From NCBI RefSeq assembly GCF_963662255.1, contig NC_085048.1, positions 101,600,229 to 101,664,228 on the forward strand: 64,000 nucleotides of DNA, given 5' to 3'. The notes below the pieces were generated by a model. That model had not been told where the DNA came from and did not search any database. It was given only the letters and a program-made list of their open reading frames with translations. The position numbers and the translations under genes are program-made. Shown in pieces: positions 37,601 to 50,897 of the stretch; the first letter of the stretch is position 1; every line of letters begins with the position of its first letter. The DNA comes from Cinclus cinclus (Eukaryota; Chordata; Aves; Passeriformes; Cinclidae).

Positions 37601-38268
37601 ATTGGAAAAATGGCATTGAGACTTTAATAAAAAATGCTATTCCACAGACATGGCAAAATGTCAAGGACATAAGTACACATAAGCAGCATTAACGAGGGTG
37701 AACTTTGCTCATATGCAGGGTTTTTGATAAAGTAAAAATTTGAAAAGTCATTGTATTTAAACCATTTCCACTTAAAATGAGACAAGCTAGAAAAAAGACT
37801 GAATTTCTGCAGTCTGGTGGTAAAAATACCATACTCTTCACCTTCAAGACATACGCTTCATTATGTTCCTTGGTTCTTATCGACCTGTCCTAAATAAAAC
37901 ACTTCCATATAATCAACAAAAAAACCCTCACAGAGTGAACCACAGTAATTTCTAAAATCCTCAGAAGTCTTACAGTTAATTTTCTATGTTCACCCATTCC
38001 TTTCAGTTTCACTTTCAGATCTGGCATCAGGTAAACAAGTACAGACTGGGAGGGTCCCAAGGCTGGTCCTTCCAAGACCTCTGCTTTCAGCACAACCAGC
38101 CATGTCTCTTTGAACCCCAGTGAGTAGCTGACTAAAGTGGTTATAGTGATTGGGTTTTTGGTGATACTACATATTTAACAGGAAAGGAGAAAAGAGGCAG
38201 AACATTGTGACAAGAACCTGTCATTTCCTTTATTTGCTTTTCCTTCTGTGTTGCTGTCATATGGTCTT

Positions 38269-38294
38269 CCCCCGCCCCCCCCCCCCCCCGCCCG
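38269..38294. repeat. Poly-C tract with G-quadruplex potential on the minus strand
   Basis: C5-G-C15-G-C3-G on the + strand. The complementary strand is an almost pure G run that could fold as a G-quadruplex. The run length is likely polymorphic. Confidence 0.9.
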
Positions 38295-39589
38295 AGTTTT
38301 CCATAGAGGCTTTTTTCTGGCCAGAAATCAGAATTTTTTTCCCCGCCAGGAATCATGATGATTTGACAACTGCTGGCCTCTGTGAAATGAGCTGAATAGT
38401 CCCATGCCAGGTGTCCATTTCACAACACAGAAAGCATTATCGTCCTTGGCAGCAATTAGCATGTGTGTTGGCAGCCTCACAGGGGATGTGAAGGATTGAG
38501 TGGTCAGGGTGGTAATGGTCACCCTTTGAGGTCTCTGTGGAGAGACATCTTGGCAGAGCATTAAGCTCCATGTCATAAAAATCGATGATTTGTGTTTCAT
38601 TAACAGGCTTTTGTCATTTATTTTTAGCGATTTAAATTTTTTAAAAGGCAGAGAAAATAAAAACCTTGAAGTATTAATGTTAAATGGAGTGCATTTGCAT
38701 CCTGAAATCCCAATTTTTGATGCTGAAGGATTCTTTTTTTCATGCTTCTCTAATCTCAGGGAGTGGAATTACTTATGCTTTTACATGGAAGTCCCTCTGT
38801 ACCCATTGAGGAAGAAGGGCCAAATCTTCTAGATTTGTGGTGATTGTTTTGAGTATTGTGAAATACATTGGACTTTATTCTTATGTTTCCCCAAATTTCC
38901 AACAGAGCAAAACCCAGTAGTGATAGTCATGGCTTGTCATGTAGATCTGTGGGTTAGATTTGTGTGTTGCATCAATATGCAACTGCAAAATTCACATAAA
39001 ATGCACTAGATGGATAATTCAGGGAGGTCAGATTTCAAGATCTCTAGCCCTTTATGTCCCATTTTATGACCTGCTTTCCATTGCTTAAGAGTGTGCCATA
39101 CATTCCCTAGCTGCAGGGATTTTTTTGTCTCTCCAGGATGCACAGATGGTACATGCTTTGGACAAATCACAGCTAAGAAAAAGATGCTGTTGTTTCAAGG
39201 AGCTTTATAAGGATGTTGTGTTACACCATATGTGGCAGAATCAAGAAGGTGGAAAAAAATTATGGATCCTTGATCCTTGTAGAAGAGGGAAAGGGTCTAA
39301 CGGTGGCCAAGAAAGCTGCCTTGAGAACTAGTGCCTGTCTGGGCCTGTGAATGAGTCATCCAGCACGACTTTAATAGAACTTCTTGATGTGTCCAAGGAG
39401 AAGTATTAAGGTCTAGCTTTTGATGGCTAAATAGCTAGAGTCAGCACTAGTGAGAATGTAGGTTTCTCAAATGGGATGCTTAAAAACAGGGGACATTTCT
39501 TTAGCTCCTGCTTCTTGGTGTCCCCAGTTCTCTGCCTGTATGCTGTATTGCAGTAGCGCTTGTTCACCCTGCTGCCATGAATTCACAGA

Positions 39590-39610
39590 TGTCTCTAAAA
39601 TTTAGAGACA
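39590..39610. repeat. Perfect 21-bp palindrome
   Basis: Arms TGTCTCTAAA and TTTAGAGACA surround a single central A. It is a perfect 10-bp inverted repeat, with no associated gene. Confidence 0.9.
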
Positions 39611-42600
39611 CACTATATTTGGATGCTAGGGAAAAGCTAGCATTTTTTAAGAATGCTTTCAATAGCATGTGGGTATAACAAGATGGGGGTGAGGAGAAAG
39701 TGTACTTTACCTCTTTAGTTCTTCACCTTGTTCAGAGGTACAGAATATTAAAGCCATGCTTGTTTTGTGAACATTAGTATTGCATGTACGAGTTGAAGGA
39801 TAAAAAGTGTTCAAAAATATACTGTATGATTATATACTTGTAGAATTGAACTTATTTGTCTCTTTCTATCTTGCTTCAGCATGTTTTGCATGTGTTTAAG
39901 GCAGTAAACAGAGCAGACAGGTAACTTTTCATAGCAGAGGGAGGGCAACGTCAAGCTCAAGTTAACAAAAGTTTGTATAGGTGCATTCTTGCAGATAGGG
40001 GGCAGATCATCTTACTTTGCTGGGTAGCGCAGGCTGCTCAGTAATGTAAGATGGCCTTATCAAAGGACATGACACATGCAAGAACAGTGTGACTGCATTA
40101 AAACTTCCAGGCTATCGAATTGATTTGCTGCAAAAATGAGTCATTCACTCATGTGCCTTGGGGAGAGTGCATATGACATGCAGGAGTTCATTAACAGTGT
40201 GGCAAAGTTTGTGATTACACTCTAGGACAATAGAAAGGGATTTGTACATTCAGTACCTCTTGCCACTTTTCCTAATCGGAGTTTGAAGTGGTTTCATTAC
40301 CTTCTGCCTATTCAACTACAGAAATGTTTCCCTGGATACTGAATGAGGATTAAGTCCTATTTCCCAAGCTACAGGGAAGAGACTGATCTGATCAAAAGAA
40401 AGTAGAATGGAGCAAGAGTCATCTTTTCTGCACCTTACTGCCCATCAGATCATTGTCCATGCAGGTAGTTAAACATCTGCACCCACCAATTATTCTATCC
40501 TGAAACTTCTTTCAGTCCTTGGAAACACTCAGTGTCTGAAAGATGTGATGGATTTGCTTAGTGTTTGCTTCAGAAGTCTATTTTATTCAGAAGGAAAAAG
40601 TGCATAACTCCTGAGAGAAGTGTGATATATTTTACTACTGTTCCCAAAATCTGAGAAAGTTGATGGGGGATACAAGATAGGATGTGAGAGGACACATTTC
40701 TGGCCATGTAGGCATTACACCAGCATGAATCTAAATATGACAATAAAGATATAATGTAGTATTAAAAAAAAAGTCATCTAACTGCCCTGTATAAACCCAG
40801 AAAAAAATTAATAACATCGTGTTTGTCCAGAGTAAAATCAGGAGTTCATGTGCTTATGTACCTATTAGGGGTTGATATGTGATGTAGGTGTAGTGGTCAA
40901 TGCAGGAGCACTGCAATAAGTCAGGAAAGCAGGGAGAGGTTTCCTTTGTTTATGAAAAGATACAGAGCTGCTCAGTAACTACTCAGTGCTGGCATTGTGT
41001 CTTACAGAGACATTTGCACCTCTAAGGGAGGAAAGCAGTGATTATTTTATTAGAAAAAATAGTAAGACCACCCTCTGGTTAAGGTGAAATTAGAGTGCAT
41101 TTTGGAATGAAAGATTAAATCTGTCTGGACATCTGGGAAACTTCAAATGAGAGATTTGGTATAGAAGTTTGAAGGGAAGATGGAGACACTGAGGGTGAGC
41201 TCTGATAAGTATTTCCAAGGGTTTTTCTTTTATTGGAAGCTGTCCATGGGGAACCTCTCCCTTACAAGGAAATTTTCTGATAAAACTCAGGTGTAGGCAC
41301 TGTCTAGCAGATATACCCTCAGGCATAAACTCTGCACAGAGAGTGAAACTCTGCAATGAGCAGAGAGATGTATAAAGGGAAAAGTAATATTAAAGCATTG
41401 CTTTACTTTAATTTCTTTACCTATGTCTTTTATTAAGTTGTGCAACTGTGCTGCTTATTTTGGATGGTCTCAATAAAATGCTTGTGTTTTAGTCTTCATT
41501 AAGTTGTCCTCAAACTGTAGCAACATTTTAACTACAAGAACCAGATGGGAAAGCTTGGCACCACATGGGTCAGGAGAGGAAGGAATGTCAAAGGGACAAG
41601 CCTGGAATGTGTTCATAATAGATCAGGATTTCTGCACAAATCCAAAATCTTTAAGGGAGCATGCTGCACATGCTGCTAGTCTAAATGTTATTTTACTCGT
41701 CTTTTTGTTGTATTTTAGGAGCACAGTGTGGCCAAGCCACTGAGCTGGGGGATATTCTGTGATTTACCTGGATTTGGTTCCAGCTAGTGTCACTTAAAGA
41801 TGATTCAAGAGACTGAGCTTTTGGCCTGATTCTATTATCTTTTCATTACAGAACTTTGAATTGAATTTAGTAAAAGGCAAGCTTGGCTTTTACCTAGGAG
41901 CCTCGTTCCACAGAGAGAGCCATAACGTACAATTCACAGTTTGTTAGAGAGGCTTTGGTAGGACCTTGAAGTGAAAAATATGTACCCGGATAGAATCTTA
42001 CTCTGTTGTTTTCTGTTTGAATTCATCCAGCCCAGAAAAGCTGACACAAGCTGCTGATTGTTTCCCAGTGTTACCTTGTCAGATCTCACTTTGCATGTGT
42101 CTGATGCATTCTGTTCAAAGCTTTTTGGATCTGCAAGCCTTGCTTACCTTCTCACGTTTGCCAAAATCATGTATCCCTTCCTTGCCGTATCAATATTAGG
42201 CAAAATTTACACTTTCAGCTGCACTGATTTGATCATTATCTTGGGAAGCTGTAAGAATTAACATAATAAAGTATGTTTTCTTCTTTACTTAAAAGGCATT
42301 TTTAGTTTTATTGGAAAAGGAGTTTGTCCTAATTAGCTGTCAAATATTTAATTTTTACTTATTCTGATAAGTTCCTAAAATGTTGCAAGTTTCTTCCCCA
42401 GGGGAGAGAGAAGAATCATTGAAAGTGATACTTCAAGTAAAATTAGCAGATCTGTAAAATCATTTGTGCATTATGGATAGTGTTGAGTGAATGCTGTGGA
42501 CTGTTGTCATGTATTTATTTTGGTGCATAGGATGATTATGTACAACATCCAGAGAAGCTGAGCTATGGTATTAGGTGTCCATGGATATGACAAACCTATG

Positions 42601-43044
42601 ATGGGACTTGCAAATATCTGTTTTCCTCATTGCATCCCTAGGTTTAGAACAAGAGTGGATGAGATAACATCCTAAACAACTCTTCAGCTAAAACTATCTT
42701 TTCTGGCAGTAAAACAGCTTGGTATGTAGGCTTCCACCATGGAAATGCTCCTTGCAGTGTTCTATTAAGTTGTGGGGAGAGATAGTAGCACTTTTTTGTT
42801 GTTGTTACAGCAGTATGAGTGCTTTCCAAAACCAATTCTATATAGATTAATGCACACACAGCTAGAAATCCAAAGCATTTAGACCAAATTAGTAGTATTG
42901 CTTCTTTATAATATTAATCTTTTATTGACCTGTGCAGTCAAACACTCAGTTGAGAGTTGAGTTTTCTTTTCCATGTTTCATTTTCAAAAAGGGTATTCAG
43001 CATTCATTAGTCCATAGATCTGGGTAGCTACTGGGGAAGGAAAG

Positions 43045-43165
43045 ATGGGGGGGGATTGGTTGGATGTTGAGGGAGTTGTATTTATTTGTTGGGGGTGGGT
43101 TGTTCTGATTTTTGTTGTTGTTTTTCTTGTTTGGTGCAGAGTGTTGTTTTTTTCCTTTTTTTTCA
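43045..43165. repeat. T/G-rich low-complexity tract
   Basis: G8, GATTGGTTGG, TTTATTTGTTGGGGG and GTTGTTGTTTTTC units make the + strand almost free of A and C. It has the same character as the other skewed tracts in this window. Confidence 0.8.
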
Positions 43166-44752
43166 AATTGGATAGATTTGGGAAAATATAAAAGGTTGTT
43201 CTTTTTCTGAAGAATGTGATATGGGCTGAGAAACTACCATCTCAACTCTTGCAGTGTTACCTTAAAGGCAGGTTTATTGAAAGAAAAGCACATGCATACA
43301 TTTTTAGGGCATATTCAGTATGTACAGAGGAGCTCAAAGTGGTCATCCAGGAGAAGCCAATGAATATTCACACTTCTGCTAAGGCTTGGTAGTTGAGCTC
43401 TTTGGAACTTGAATGGCCTCAAGCACAACTTGCTCATTTTATTAAGGGTGGAGTGGGAGTGTTAGTGTACATTTTCATAACTCTGAAAGGAGTGAGAAAT
43501 TTTTGGGTGTTACATCCAGCCTTAGGGCTAATGCTACTTATTTTGCACTGTATAATCATAGTTACTGTTCCCAAAGGCAGCAAAGACCAACAGTGTGGAA
43601 AGCCTGTGAAGTAGCAAAGCATGAAGAAATGAAATAGCCTGATTTTCCTACTTTTCAAAGGAGATCTCAGGAATTCATTTTTTTCAGTCTGTTTTCATTT
43701 ATAAAGAGTTCTACAGATGAAGTCTGTTTTTAAAATTAACTTATTACCTGTTTTCTGAAGGTTATCTTCCCTAACCTATGGCAGGTTTCGGGTGCAGGGA
43801 ATGTATTTTTCAGTGGCTGTTACAGGCACATGCCAACATATGCCTCATGGAAGGCATGAAAGGTAGGACTTTAAAACCATGAACCTGTAAATCTACAGGA
43901 GACTTTAAAAAAAAATTGCATCATTTCAGCTTGGAATCTTCTGAAACTAAAGGAGTTCTGAGCTACCCTAAGTCTAAATTTTGTTTCCTTCTGTTTTGCC
44001 TAATGTTGCATACATGATGCAGTTAGTAGAATCTAACATCTTTTGGGGGACAGATCAAGCTCTCCAGGATGTCATGCTTAAAATCTGGAACAAGATTATT
44101 TTTATTGCTGGCAAAGGCAGCTAAAGGAAGTGGAAGAATGCAGTTGTTCATGATGCAACAATTAGCTCACCTTCCAGATTTCCATTTCATCACTGACCCA
44201 GGATTGTTTTCTTCATTAAGTTCATATAGTAACTTAATTTAAACTCTTCAGCTGTGCTTATAAAATTAAAGACTAGTTGAATTAGGATTGGGATATGATA
44301 ATATGAGATGCCTTTTCGTTTTTCACCCTAATTTTCTTGCCTATGAACATTGTTCTGATCTCAAATGAAGGTGACCTTCCCTGATTTTTCAGATGATGAA
44401 ATGTCTCTTGGAACACAACTGTTAAAATTTTTTTAATGTCACATTCCTTTAGTGCTTACGAGAGGATAATTATCTTTTCTACTGGTGAAATATTTGCATT
44501 GCAATTTGGAAGTTGATGCCTCTCCTTTATGTAGTCTGCCAATCCAGCTGAGAGGCAACTCATGTTGCACTGAAGGCATAAGTTTGTATTTCTCTCCAGC
44601 ACTTCTATTTATTCTATCTGCTCACTGTTCATCGCTTTAAAATTACTTCTGATCTTTCACTAGGAGTACATTTGGGGGTTTTTTTTATTGCTTTCTAGCA
44701 TTCTTTCTCATTTTCCTGAGTAATTTTGAGAACCTAAAAGCCTCCCTAAGTG

Positions 44753-45015
44753 TAGAATCATAGAATTGCTTCAGTTGGAAAAGGGGTTAAAGATTATCTC
44801 ATTCTAAACCTCAGCCATGGGCAGGGACACCTTCCACCAGACCAGGTTGCTCAGAGCCTCATCCAGCCTGGCCTTGAACACTTCCAGGGATGGGACATCC
44901 ACAGCTTCTCTGAGCAACTTGTTCCAGTGCCCCACTACTCTGTGTAAAGTTGTTTTGTTTGTTGTTTTTTTTTTAATATCTAATCTAAACCTACTCTTTT
45001 TCAGCTTAAACCTTT
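44753..45015 (-). mobile_element. CR1 LINE 3' fragment with internal T-rich expansion
   Basis: The + strand reads TAGAATCATAGAATTGC, CAGCCATGGGCAGGGACACC, CCAGACCAGGTTGCTCAG, CCAGCCTGGCCTTGAACAC, TTCCAGGGATGGGACATCC, then AATATCTAATCTAAACC. A TTTTGTTTGTTG-T10 expansion sits where the CR1 sequence normally reads AAGAATTTCTTCC. The element points leftward. Confidence 0.94.
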
Positions 45016-48000
45016 CAAGCCACTAACCAAACAAGAACAGGAACAGAAACATTAACAGAGAGAAATGGCATCTTGCTTTCTATATGAGTGTTGCACACAG
45101 AGTAGAGGACTTTCCGTTAGGTGCTTAACATTTCCATCCGTTTCCATCAGAAAATCTGATGCAACCACTGCCAAAGCGCTTGTGGTCCTCTTTGGCTTCA
45201 GTCAGCATTGGCTCATTAAGAAGATTGAGACTGAGATTTTCAGAAAGATGCTATTCTGTTGTCAGGTTTTACTTCTGAGTTTAAAGGACCAAACACTGCA
45301 ACGAGTGTACCTTAGTGTGTTTGTTCTGGTTTATTCCTGTGACTGAAATCAGAATCTGATTTCACTTTTTTCCTCCCTGCTGTCTGTCATAGTAATGTTA
45401 CATATGATAGTCATAGGTCAGAGCTCATCCATCTACATTAGAAAGACATTTTTCACTCAGTCAAAAACATTGCAGGTTTGCAGGCAGGAATAACTGTTCT
45501 GCAGATAATGTGGGTTTTTTGTAACTGTTGAATTCTTCAGTACTGACCTAGACCTGAGATTCTGCTCCTCATCATCTGCTCAGAGTGTGCCAAATACTGG
45601 GAACAAGGTTCAACTGAAATTGGAAACAACCTTTGTCAGAAAACTTTTTTTCTGTGAGAAATATAATTATTTGAGATGCTTCATCTCCCACATCTATGCT
45701 CCCTAGAAATTTTAGGGTTAAGACTGTCCTGAGTTTACATTTCTTTGTGTTTTATTATTAGTAAATGGCTATTCACAGTTGTGACATGATTTTCTTATGT
45801 GAGTTCATCAAATTGTACTGTTGCATTGCCATTTTGATAACTGTTGGAGCTAATGTTTTGGTCCCAGGAGGATGTGAACGAGTGAGTAATAATACCAAGT
45901 CACAATTTGAATTATGCATGTAGCTATTGGCTGCCACCTCCCATTTCCCAGTGTACTTCCATATAATGATTCTGCTCATTATAGGCTTTTTTGATACACA
46001 AAATTGTTCTTTTCTGACTAAATCATAATTAAACCAGGAAGCAAGTGTGTTTAGTTCCTTATGCTGTTCAGATATGTAATGATTTACTATTTGCACTTGT
46101 AAACTATTTTAAGGTCTTTTAATAGAAAGCTTTTCAAGGACACCAAGTTTAGGACAACCTGTTCATCTCTTGTCATCCTCCATGGCTCTCATAGTGTCAT
46201 TAATGCTTTCCAGGTTACTCTCACTGTGTGATTGTATGTATTTGTCCTGCATTCTGCTGATATTCAGTTTATTGAGCAGGACTGAACTAGATAACCAACT
46301 ATTTCTAATTAAGATAGCACAACTGAACACCAGCATAAATGGAAGTTCAGTGTTTAGTTAATTAGTGAATAAAGGATCTGGAATATGTAAAAGATAACAA
46401 TTTCTATGGCAGCATTAGATTCTTTTTTTTTTTTCATTTGGTTTTACCAAAGAGGTACTTAAAGGTTGAGGGTGTCCATGAGGTTTTAAAATTCCTGTCT
46501 ATTTTTGGATGAAAAGCACAGTGGATTCTTGAATGTGTTGTCTCTGGCTATCAACAGTTATGTCCTACTGACACAGCAAAGAGATTAGACTGGAGCAGGA
46601 GTGGCTGGTATTTGAGCAGCTGTTTCAGACTTCACAGTCTTGTGTAGGTGCATGTATGCCTATCTGTATTTGTGCTGTTTAGGCATCAATTAAGTTGATT
46701 TTTGTGGCAATAATACAGGAAGTTATGAAGATGTACATTCAAGACTTTGTCCTCTAGTTCTGTAAGCAGGGTCTCCAATTCATTGCTTCTGCTGCCTCCA
46801 CACCCTGTATCCTCTGTAAATGAGGATCATGATCACAGTCCTGTCCTGTCAGACATTGTGGGTGCATTGAATGACATCCCAAGCCCTCATGTGACAGTGA
46901 CTGAACAGCTGCATATCAGTAAAGAACTTAAGGACAGCTGAATTTTGATCTAGCAAAGGTCTCAGTCTTGATTTGCAACATCCAGGCTGCTTTCCGTCAT
47001 TTTTTTCAGCAGTGTTCCTCCATTTCCCATCCTGCCTAGAAATAAAAGAAAGCAGGTTTCTGCTATTCTTCAGCTCAAGTTATTTTACATTTGATTATCA
47101 TGCAATTTTCTGGCCAATTCAGGCAGGGCTTTTCAAACCATGTCCCACCAAGCAAGCATGGGTTTTCAGTCACTCTGCAGTACAAAGCCTTGCAATCTAG
47201 CTCTTTGTTGCTTGTGTTCAGCTTCCAGGCTGTACTCCCTCTATCTCATATTCACAGCCCTAATTTGGCTCTTGATGAGGAAATTTGTCCCAGCATTCAG
47301 TACACCACATCTGTTGCAGATGATGCCGCAGTTGCTGTGTCTTCTGCCTCTGTGGTTTAAGATCAGTGCAAAGCCATTCTATACAGAGAGGTCCCATTAC
47401 CTGCAAACACAAGTGTTTCTTTAAAGCTATTTTTCAAGTGCAGTCTGTCATATTACATTCTGTTTGGTAGCAGGCAGTTTATTTTCAAGCCTTATTGTAC
47501 TGTAGCCTTAGATATTAAGAATTTCAACAAAATCAGCATCAAAGGGCAACTTTGGCTCTTCACAGTGATTAGCCAAGAAGTTTCTGACAGCCGTGGTAGG
47601 TGCCATGGGTATTCTACTCTTAGTTTTGCAAATGGAGAGCTTAAGACTTTGGTTAAAGGTTTATGCACATCTGAACCCACATGGGTTGGTTTTGTTGTTT
47701 GGGATGAAGTTTTTTTGGACAGACTTCAAAAGTATTAACAGAATTCCTGAATTTTGGAATGAGGTTTGTTGTAAGAGCTTTTAAACAACATCAGTAGTTT
47801 CACAGGCAGCTGTGTGTGATGACACTACATCAGCTTGGGCTGAAGCTAGGGCTGAGTGTAGAAGAGACACATTTTTCATACATGGGTTCACTTCTGAATG
47901 TAATTGTGTTGTACCTGAGCTTCAGTGTGGGATTTGGGTGAGTTTTGTTTCAGAGGGCATTAATGGCAGATAAATGTCAGCTGCAGCTGAAAAGATTGTC

Positions 48001-48330
48001 TTGGGCTGGTTTGTCTGCTTGTGGTTTAGGGACAGATTTGCTTACCCACTATTTCTGAAGTCAGTGAAATTGAGGGAAATTGGCTCTCAGCAAGTGAAAT
48101 GTGTGCCTTTACTGCACTTTTCAAAATAGAGATGTGCTTTGTGTGTAATTGGATAACCAGCACTTGTGGCTGTGACATCTGATCTTTTTATCAAACATGA
48201 GACTGCTAAATAATTAGTGTTTGAAAAGTAAGGCTTGACATGGACAACAGCAGCCTCCTGTCTTTTCTCATATGCGTATTGAACTCTGAGCATGATTGTA
48301 GAAATGTAAATGTAACAAACTATGGAGTAT
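45016..48330. other. Unique intronic sequence, 45.0-48.3 kb
   Basis: No recognised exon, RNA gene or transposon. Minus (45773-46096) and + (47091-47424) ORFs of 90-107 codons have no family resemblance. Confidence 0.6.
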
Positions 48331-48443
48331 TCATAGAAACATAGAACACTTTGGGTTGAGGGGAGCCATAAAGATAATCTCATTCCAACACCCTTGCCAT
48401 GGGCAGGAACACCTTCTACTCAACCAGGTTGCTCAAAGTCCTG
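48331..48443 (-). mobile_element. CR1 LINE 3'-end fragment
   Basis: The + strand reads TCATAGAAACATAGAACAC, TTTGGGTTGAGGGGAGCC, AAAGATAATCTCATTCCAAC, GCCATGGGCAGGAACACC and CAACCAGGTTGCTCAAAGTC. It is a reverse-complement CR1 tail pointing leftward, truncated soon after the GTTGCTC block. Confidence 0.9.
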
Positions 48444-48590
48444 TGCTAACATTTGTGGATTCCATTGAATACTAGGCATGTACATGGTTTGGAAACCCCT
48501 TACTGATGTCAAATTGCATACTTGCGAAAATAAAAGTGTAAATTTTTTCCAACAGTTGCTGTGCCTCTGACTGACAAGTGGTTTTCTGTC

Positions 48591-48692
48591 ACACAATCAC
48601 ACAAAATCACTAAGTTGGAAGAGTTCAACCCACGCCCTAACACCTCAACTAAACCATGGCATGGAGTGCCACATCCAGTCCTTTTTTAAACA
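48591..48692 (-). mobile_element. Short CR1 LINE tail fragment, second subfamily
   Basis: The + strand reads ACACAATCACACAAAATCAC, TAAGTTGGAAGAGTTCAACC, AACTAAACCATGGCATGGAG and GCCACATCCAGTCC. The CTAAACCATG...AGTGCCACATC order fits the same CR1 subtype as the 32.0-kb copy. It starts only about 150 bp from the preceding CR1. Confidence 0.8.
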
Positions 48693-50850
48693 TATCAGCT
48701 GAGATACAGGATTTCTTTCCTTGTATGTGTGCTGTAGCTATTATTACTAATTTACACTCATTAGAAGTTCTTCTTCTAATTATCTTGATGCTAAGACATT
48801 AAGACATTAAGCCCTACCATTTTTTCCTTGAAAGTTCTAGGTATCTTAAGAGGGCAGGAAGTAAAGTGGGGGAAACATCACTTTACTCAAGAGTTATTTA
48901 AGGATGACTTCTGCCAAAGGCTTTTAATGACACGACATAGGACCTGTTTATATTGTAGGTATCTAGTTAATGAAAAATAAAAATGCGCCTTTTAATAATT
49001 AAAAGCAAAAGCCTTGCCGCAAGCTGCCAAAATCTGCAAGATAATAGTGGAGAATTTCAAGAATTTTGAGAAGAAATATAATAATGTGCAAAATAAGAAC
49101 AATTTAAACAAAGCTGCTCTAAGTAGGCTCTGGTGAGGTTCAAGAAAGAAGAATAAATTAGTCCTTTTGGGTATATTTTCCATTACGGAAAAATAAAAAA
49201 ATCATATGTATATTATATAATTTGTCATTATTAATGTGAAAATAGTGAAAGTTTCAGTTGATGTTTTTAAGTGACCTTGTTTCAAATTCTAAGAATTTTA
49301 ATGCAATATAAACAGTTTTTTCCTGTTTCTGAAGGGAGAATGAGTAATCTATGTTATTATTGAAACCGAAATACAATTTTGTGAGTCTTCAAATTGGTGA
49401 GTTATCATTTTCTTAAAATCCCCATCTCTAACAAAATTCAGTGCAAGCCCACCTGAGTGGCATTGTTATAATAATTGAATATCAGAGTTAATGCAATATT
49501 CAAAAGATTTACTTCCTTGTTTTCTCTCTTGCCTGTCTGTGCATGAGATGAGCAGTTAATGAGTCTTGAGGCAGCACAATTGTTCTGTTAGCCTCTCTAT
49601 ATATATGGACTTTCAGTAGAAAGGAAATTTTTAAATCTACAGTTTAATGTCTTTTCATTGTCTAAGAGCTGTCATTTGCTTGAAGATATTATTTCTCTAT
49701 ATTGAAAGGCTGAGAAATGAAAAATGCTAATAAAAAGATATCTGATTCATTATCAAGAGAATAATTTAATGGGGGTTGCGGGGAGGGATTAGAAAATTTA
49801 TGATACATATTAAAATGTGGTTTCTGGTTGAATTTGTGACACATTTTTCTGGGTTTTTTTTACAGAAAAAGACTGTGACTAATATTAAATGGGTTATTGG
49901 AAGGCAGAAGAAGATGAAGTTTTATAGTGTATTTGGATTCTCAGAGCCAAATCAACAAGCCAGGCTATAGGATTTTGAAGGGCACATATATGAACTTTCT
50001 AATAATTTCATTTACAGTAGTATCAAAAGCATCAGCTGCTGCATAAACTCTGTCCTGGAAGTTTCCATTCTTAAGAAAGTTAAAAGACAGGGTGAGGAAA
50101 GGGCAAAATTTGTTCTTTTTGTCCTGCTGCAACTGTGACAGTTTAGCAGTCTCAATAAGGTCAAGGAGGGATACGGGATCTGCAGTGAAGTGTCCTGTAT
50201 CCCAGTGCCAAGGCATGTGGTTCCACTAGTCTCTCCTGTAGGAAAAGGAAAGGGCATCACAGAGTTCCCTGTGGGATTACCCTGTCATTCCTTATCTCCC
50301 TGTCCATTTAATAAGGAAACTAAATTGGCCTTTTATTGTAAAATACTGCTGTCCAGGCTGACTTTGCACATTATCTCATGCAGTGAGACAGCACCACCCA
50401 GTTTTCCCATGTTGGGTCTCTTCAGGCAAATTGATAATATTGGCTTGTTTTAATCTTCACTCTGTTAGAAAGAACATCTCTAATATTTACAGCTGCTGTT
50501 TAATACAACTCCTGATAGGACTTTTGTCCTGTCATTCACAAGATTGATTTGTGTCCTGATTTCTGTGGCAGCAGGACTCCTGAAGCTACTCTAGAGAAGC
50601 TGCTAAGCTAAGATGCACTAGTTCTTTCATAATTAAAAGCATTTTTCTTCAGCAAGTGTCTGCTGCTTCTCCTTTATTGATAGAAGGCACTTTGCATGTA
50701 CTGTTCCTCTCATAACTCTTTGTCACATCAACAGTCAGGTGGAGGAACAAAAGTGCAACTTGCTCTCAATGAAGCAGGAAAGGAAACCTTCCCACTCTTC
50801 TCCTATCAGGTTTAATAGTTGTGCCCCTTCAGCTGTTTGTTGATGTTTGC
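48693..50850. other. Unique intronic sequence, 48.7-50.9 kb
   Basis: AT-rich, with no recognised feature. Confidence 0.6.
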
Positions 50851-50897
50851 ACTCAGTGATCTTAGAGGTCTTTTCCAACCTTTATGATTCTGTGATT
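50851..50897 (+). mobile_element. Very short CR1 tail, sense orientation
   Basis: The + strand reads AGTGATCTTAGAGGTCTTTT, CCAACCTTTATGATTCTGTG and ATTG. This is the CR1 3' terminus in forward orientation, one of only two sense copies in the window. About 47 bp survive. Confidence 0.8.

Larger units (their letters stand above)
34635..44752. other. Unique intronic sequence, 34.6-44.8 kb
   Basis: AT-rich intron without recognised exons or transposons apart from tracts listed separately. It contains a G8 run at about 34692 and an 11-bp direct repeat, GTACATCATTA, at 35342-35352 and 35370-35380. A 140-codon minus ORF (35392-35814) has no family resemblance. AT-rich sequence at 38560-38730 looks constrained (see findings). 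Confidence 0.6.
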
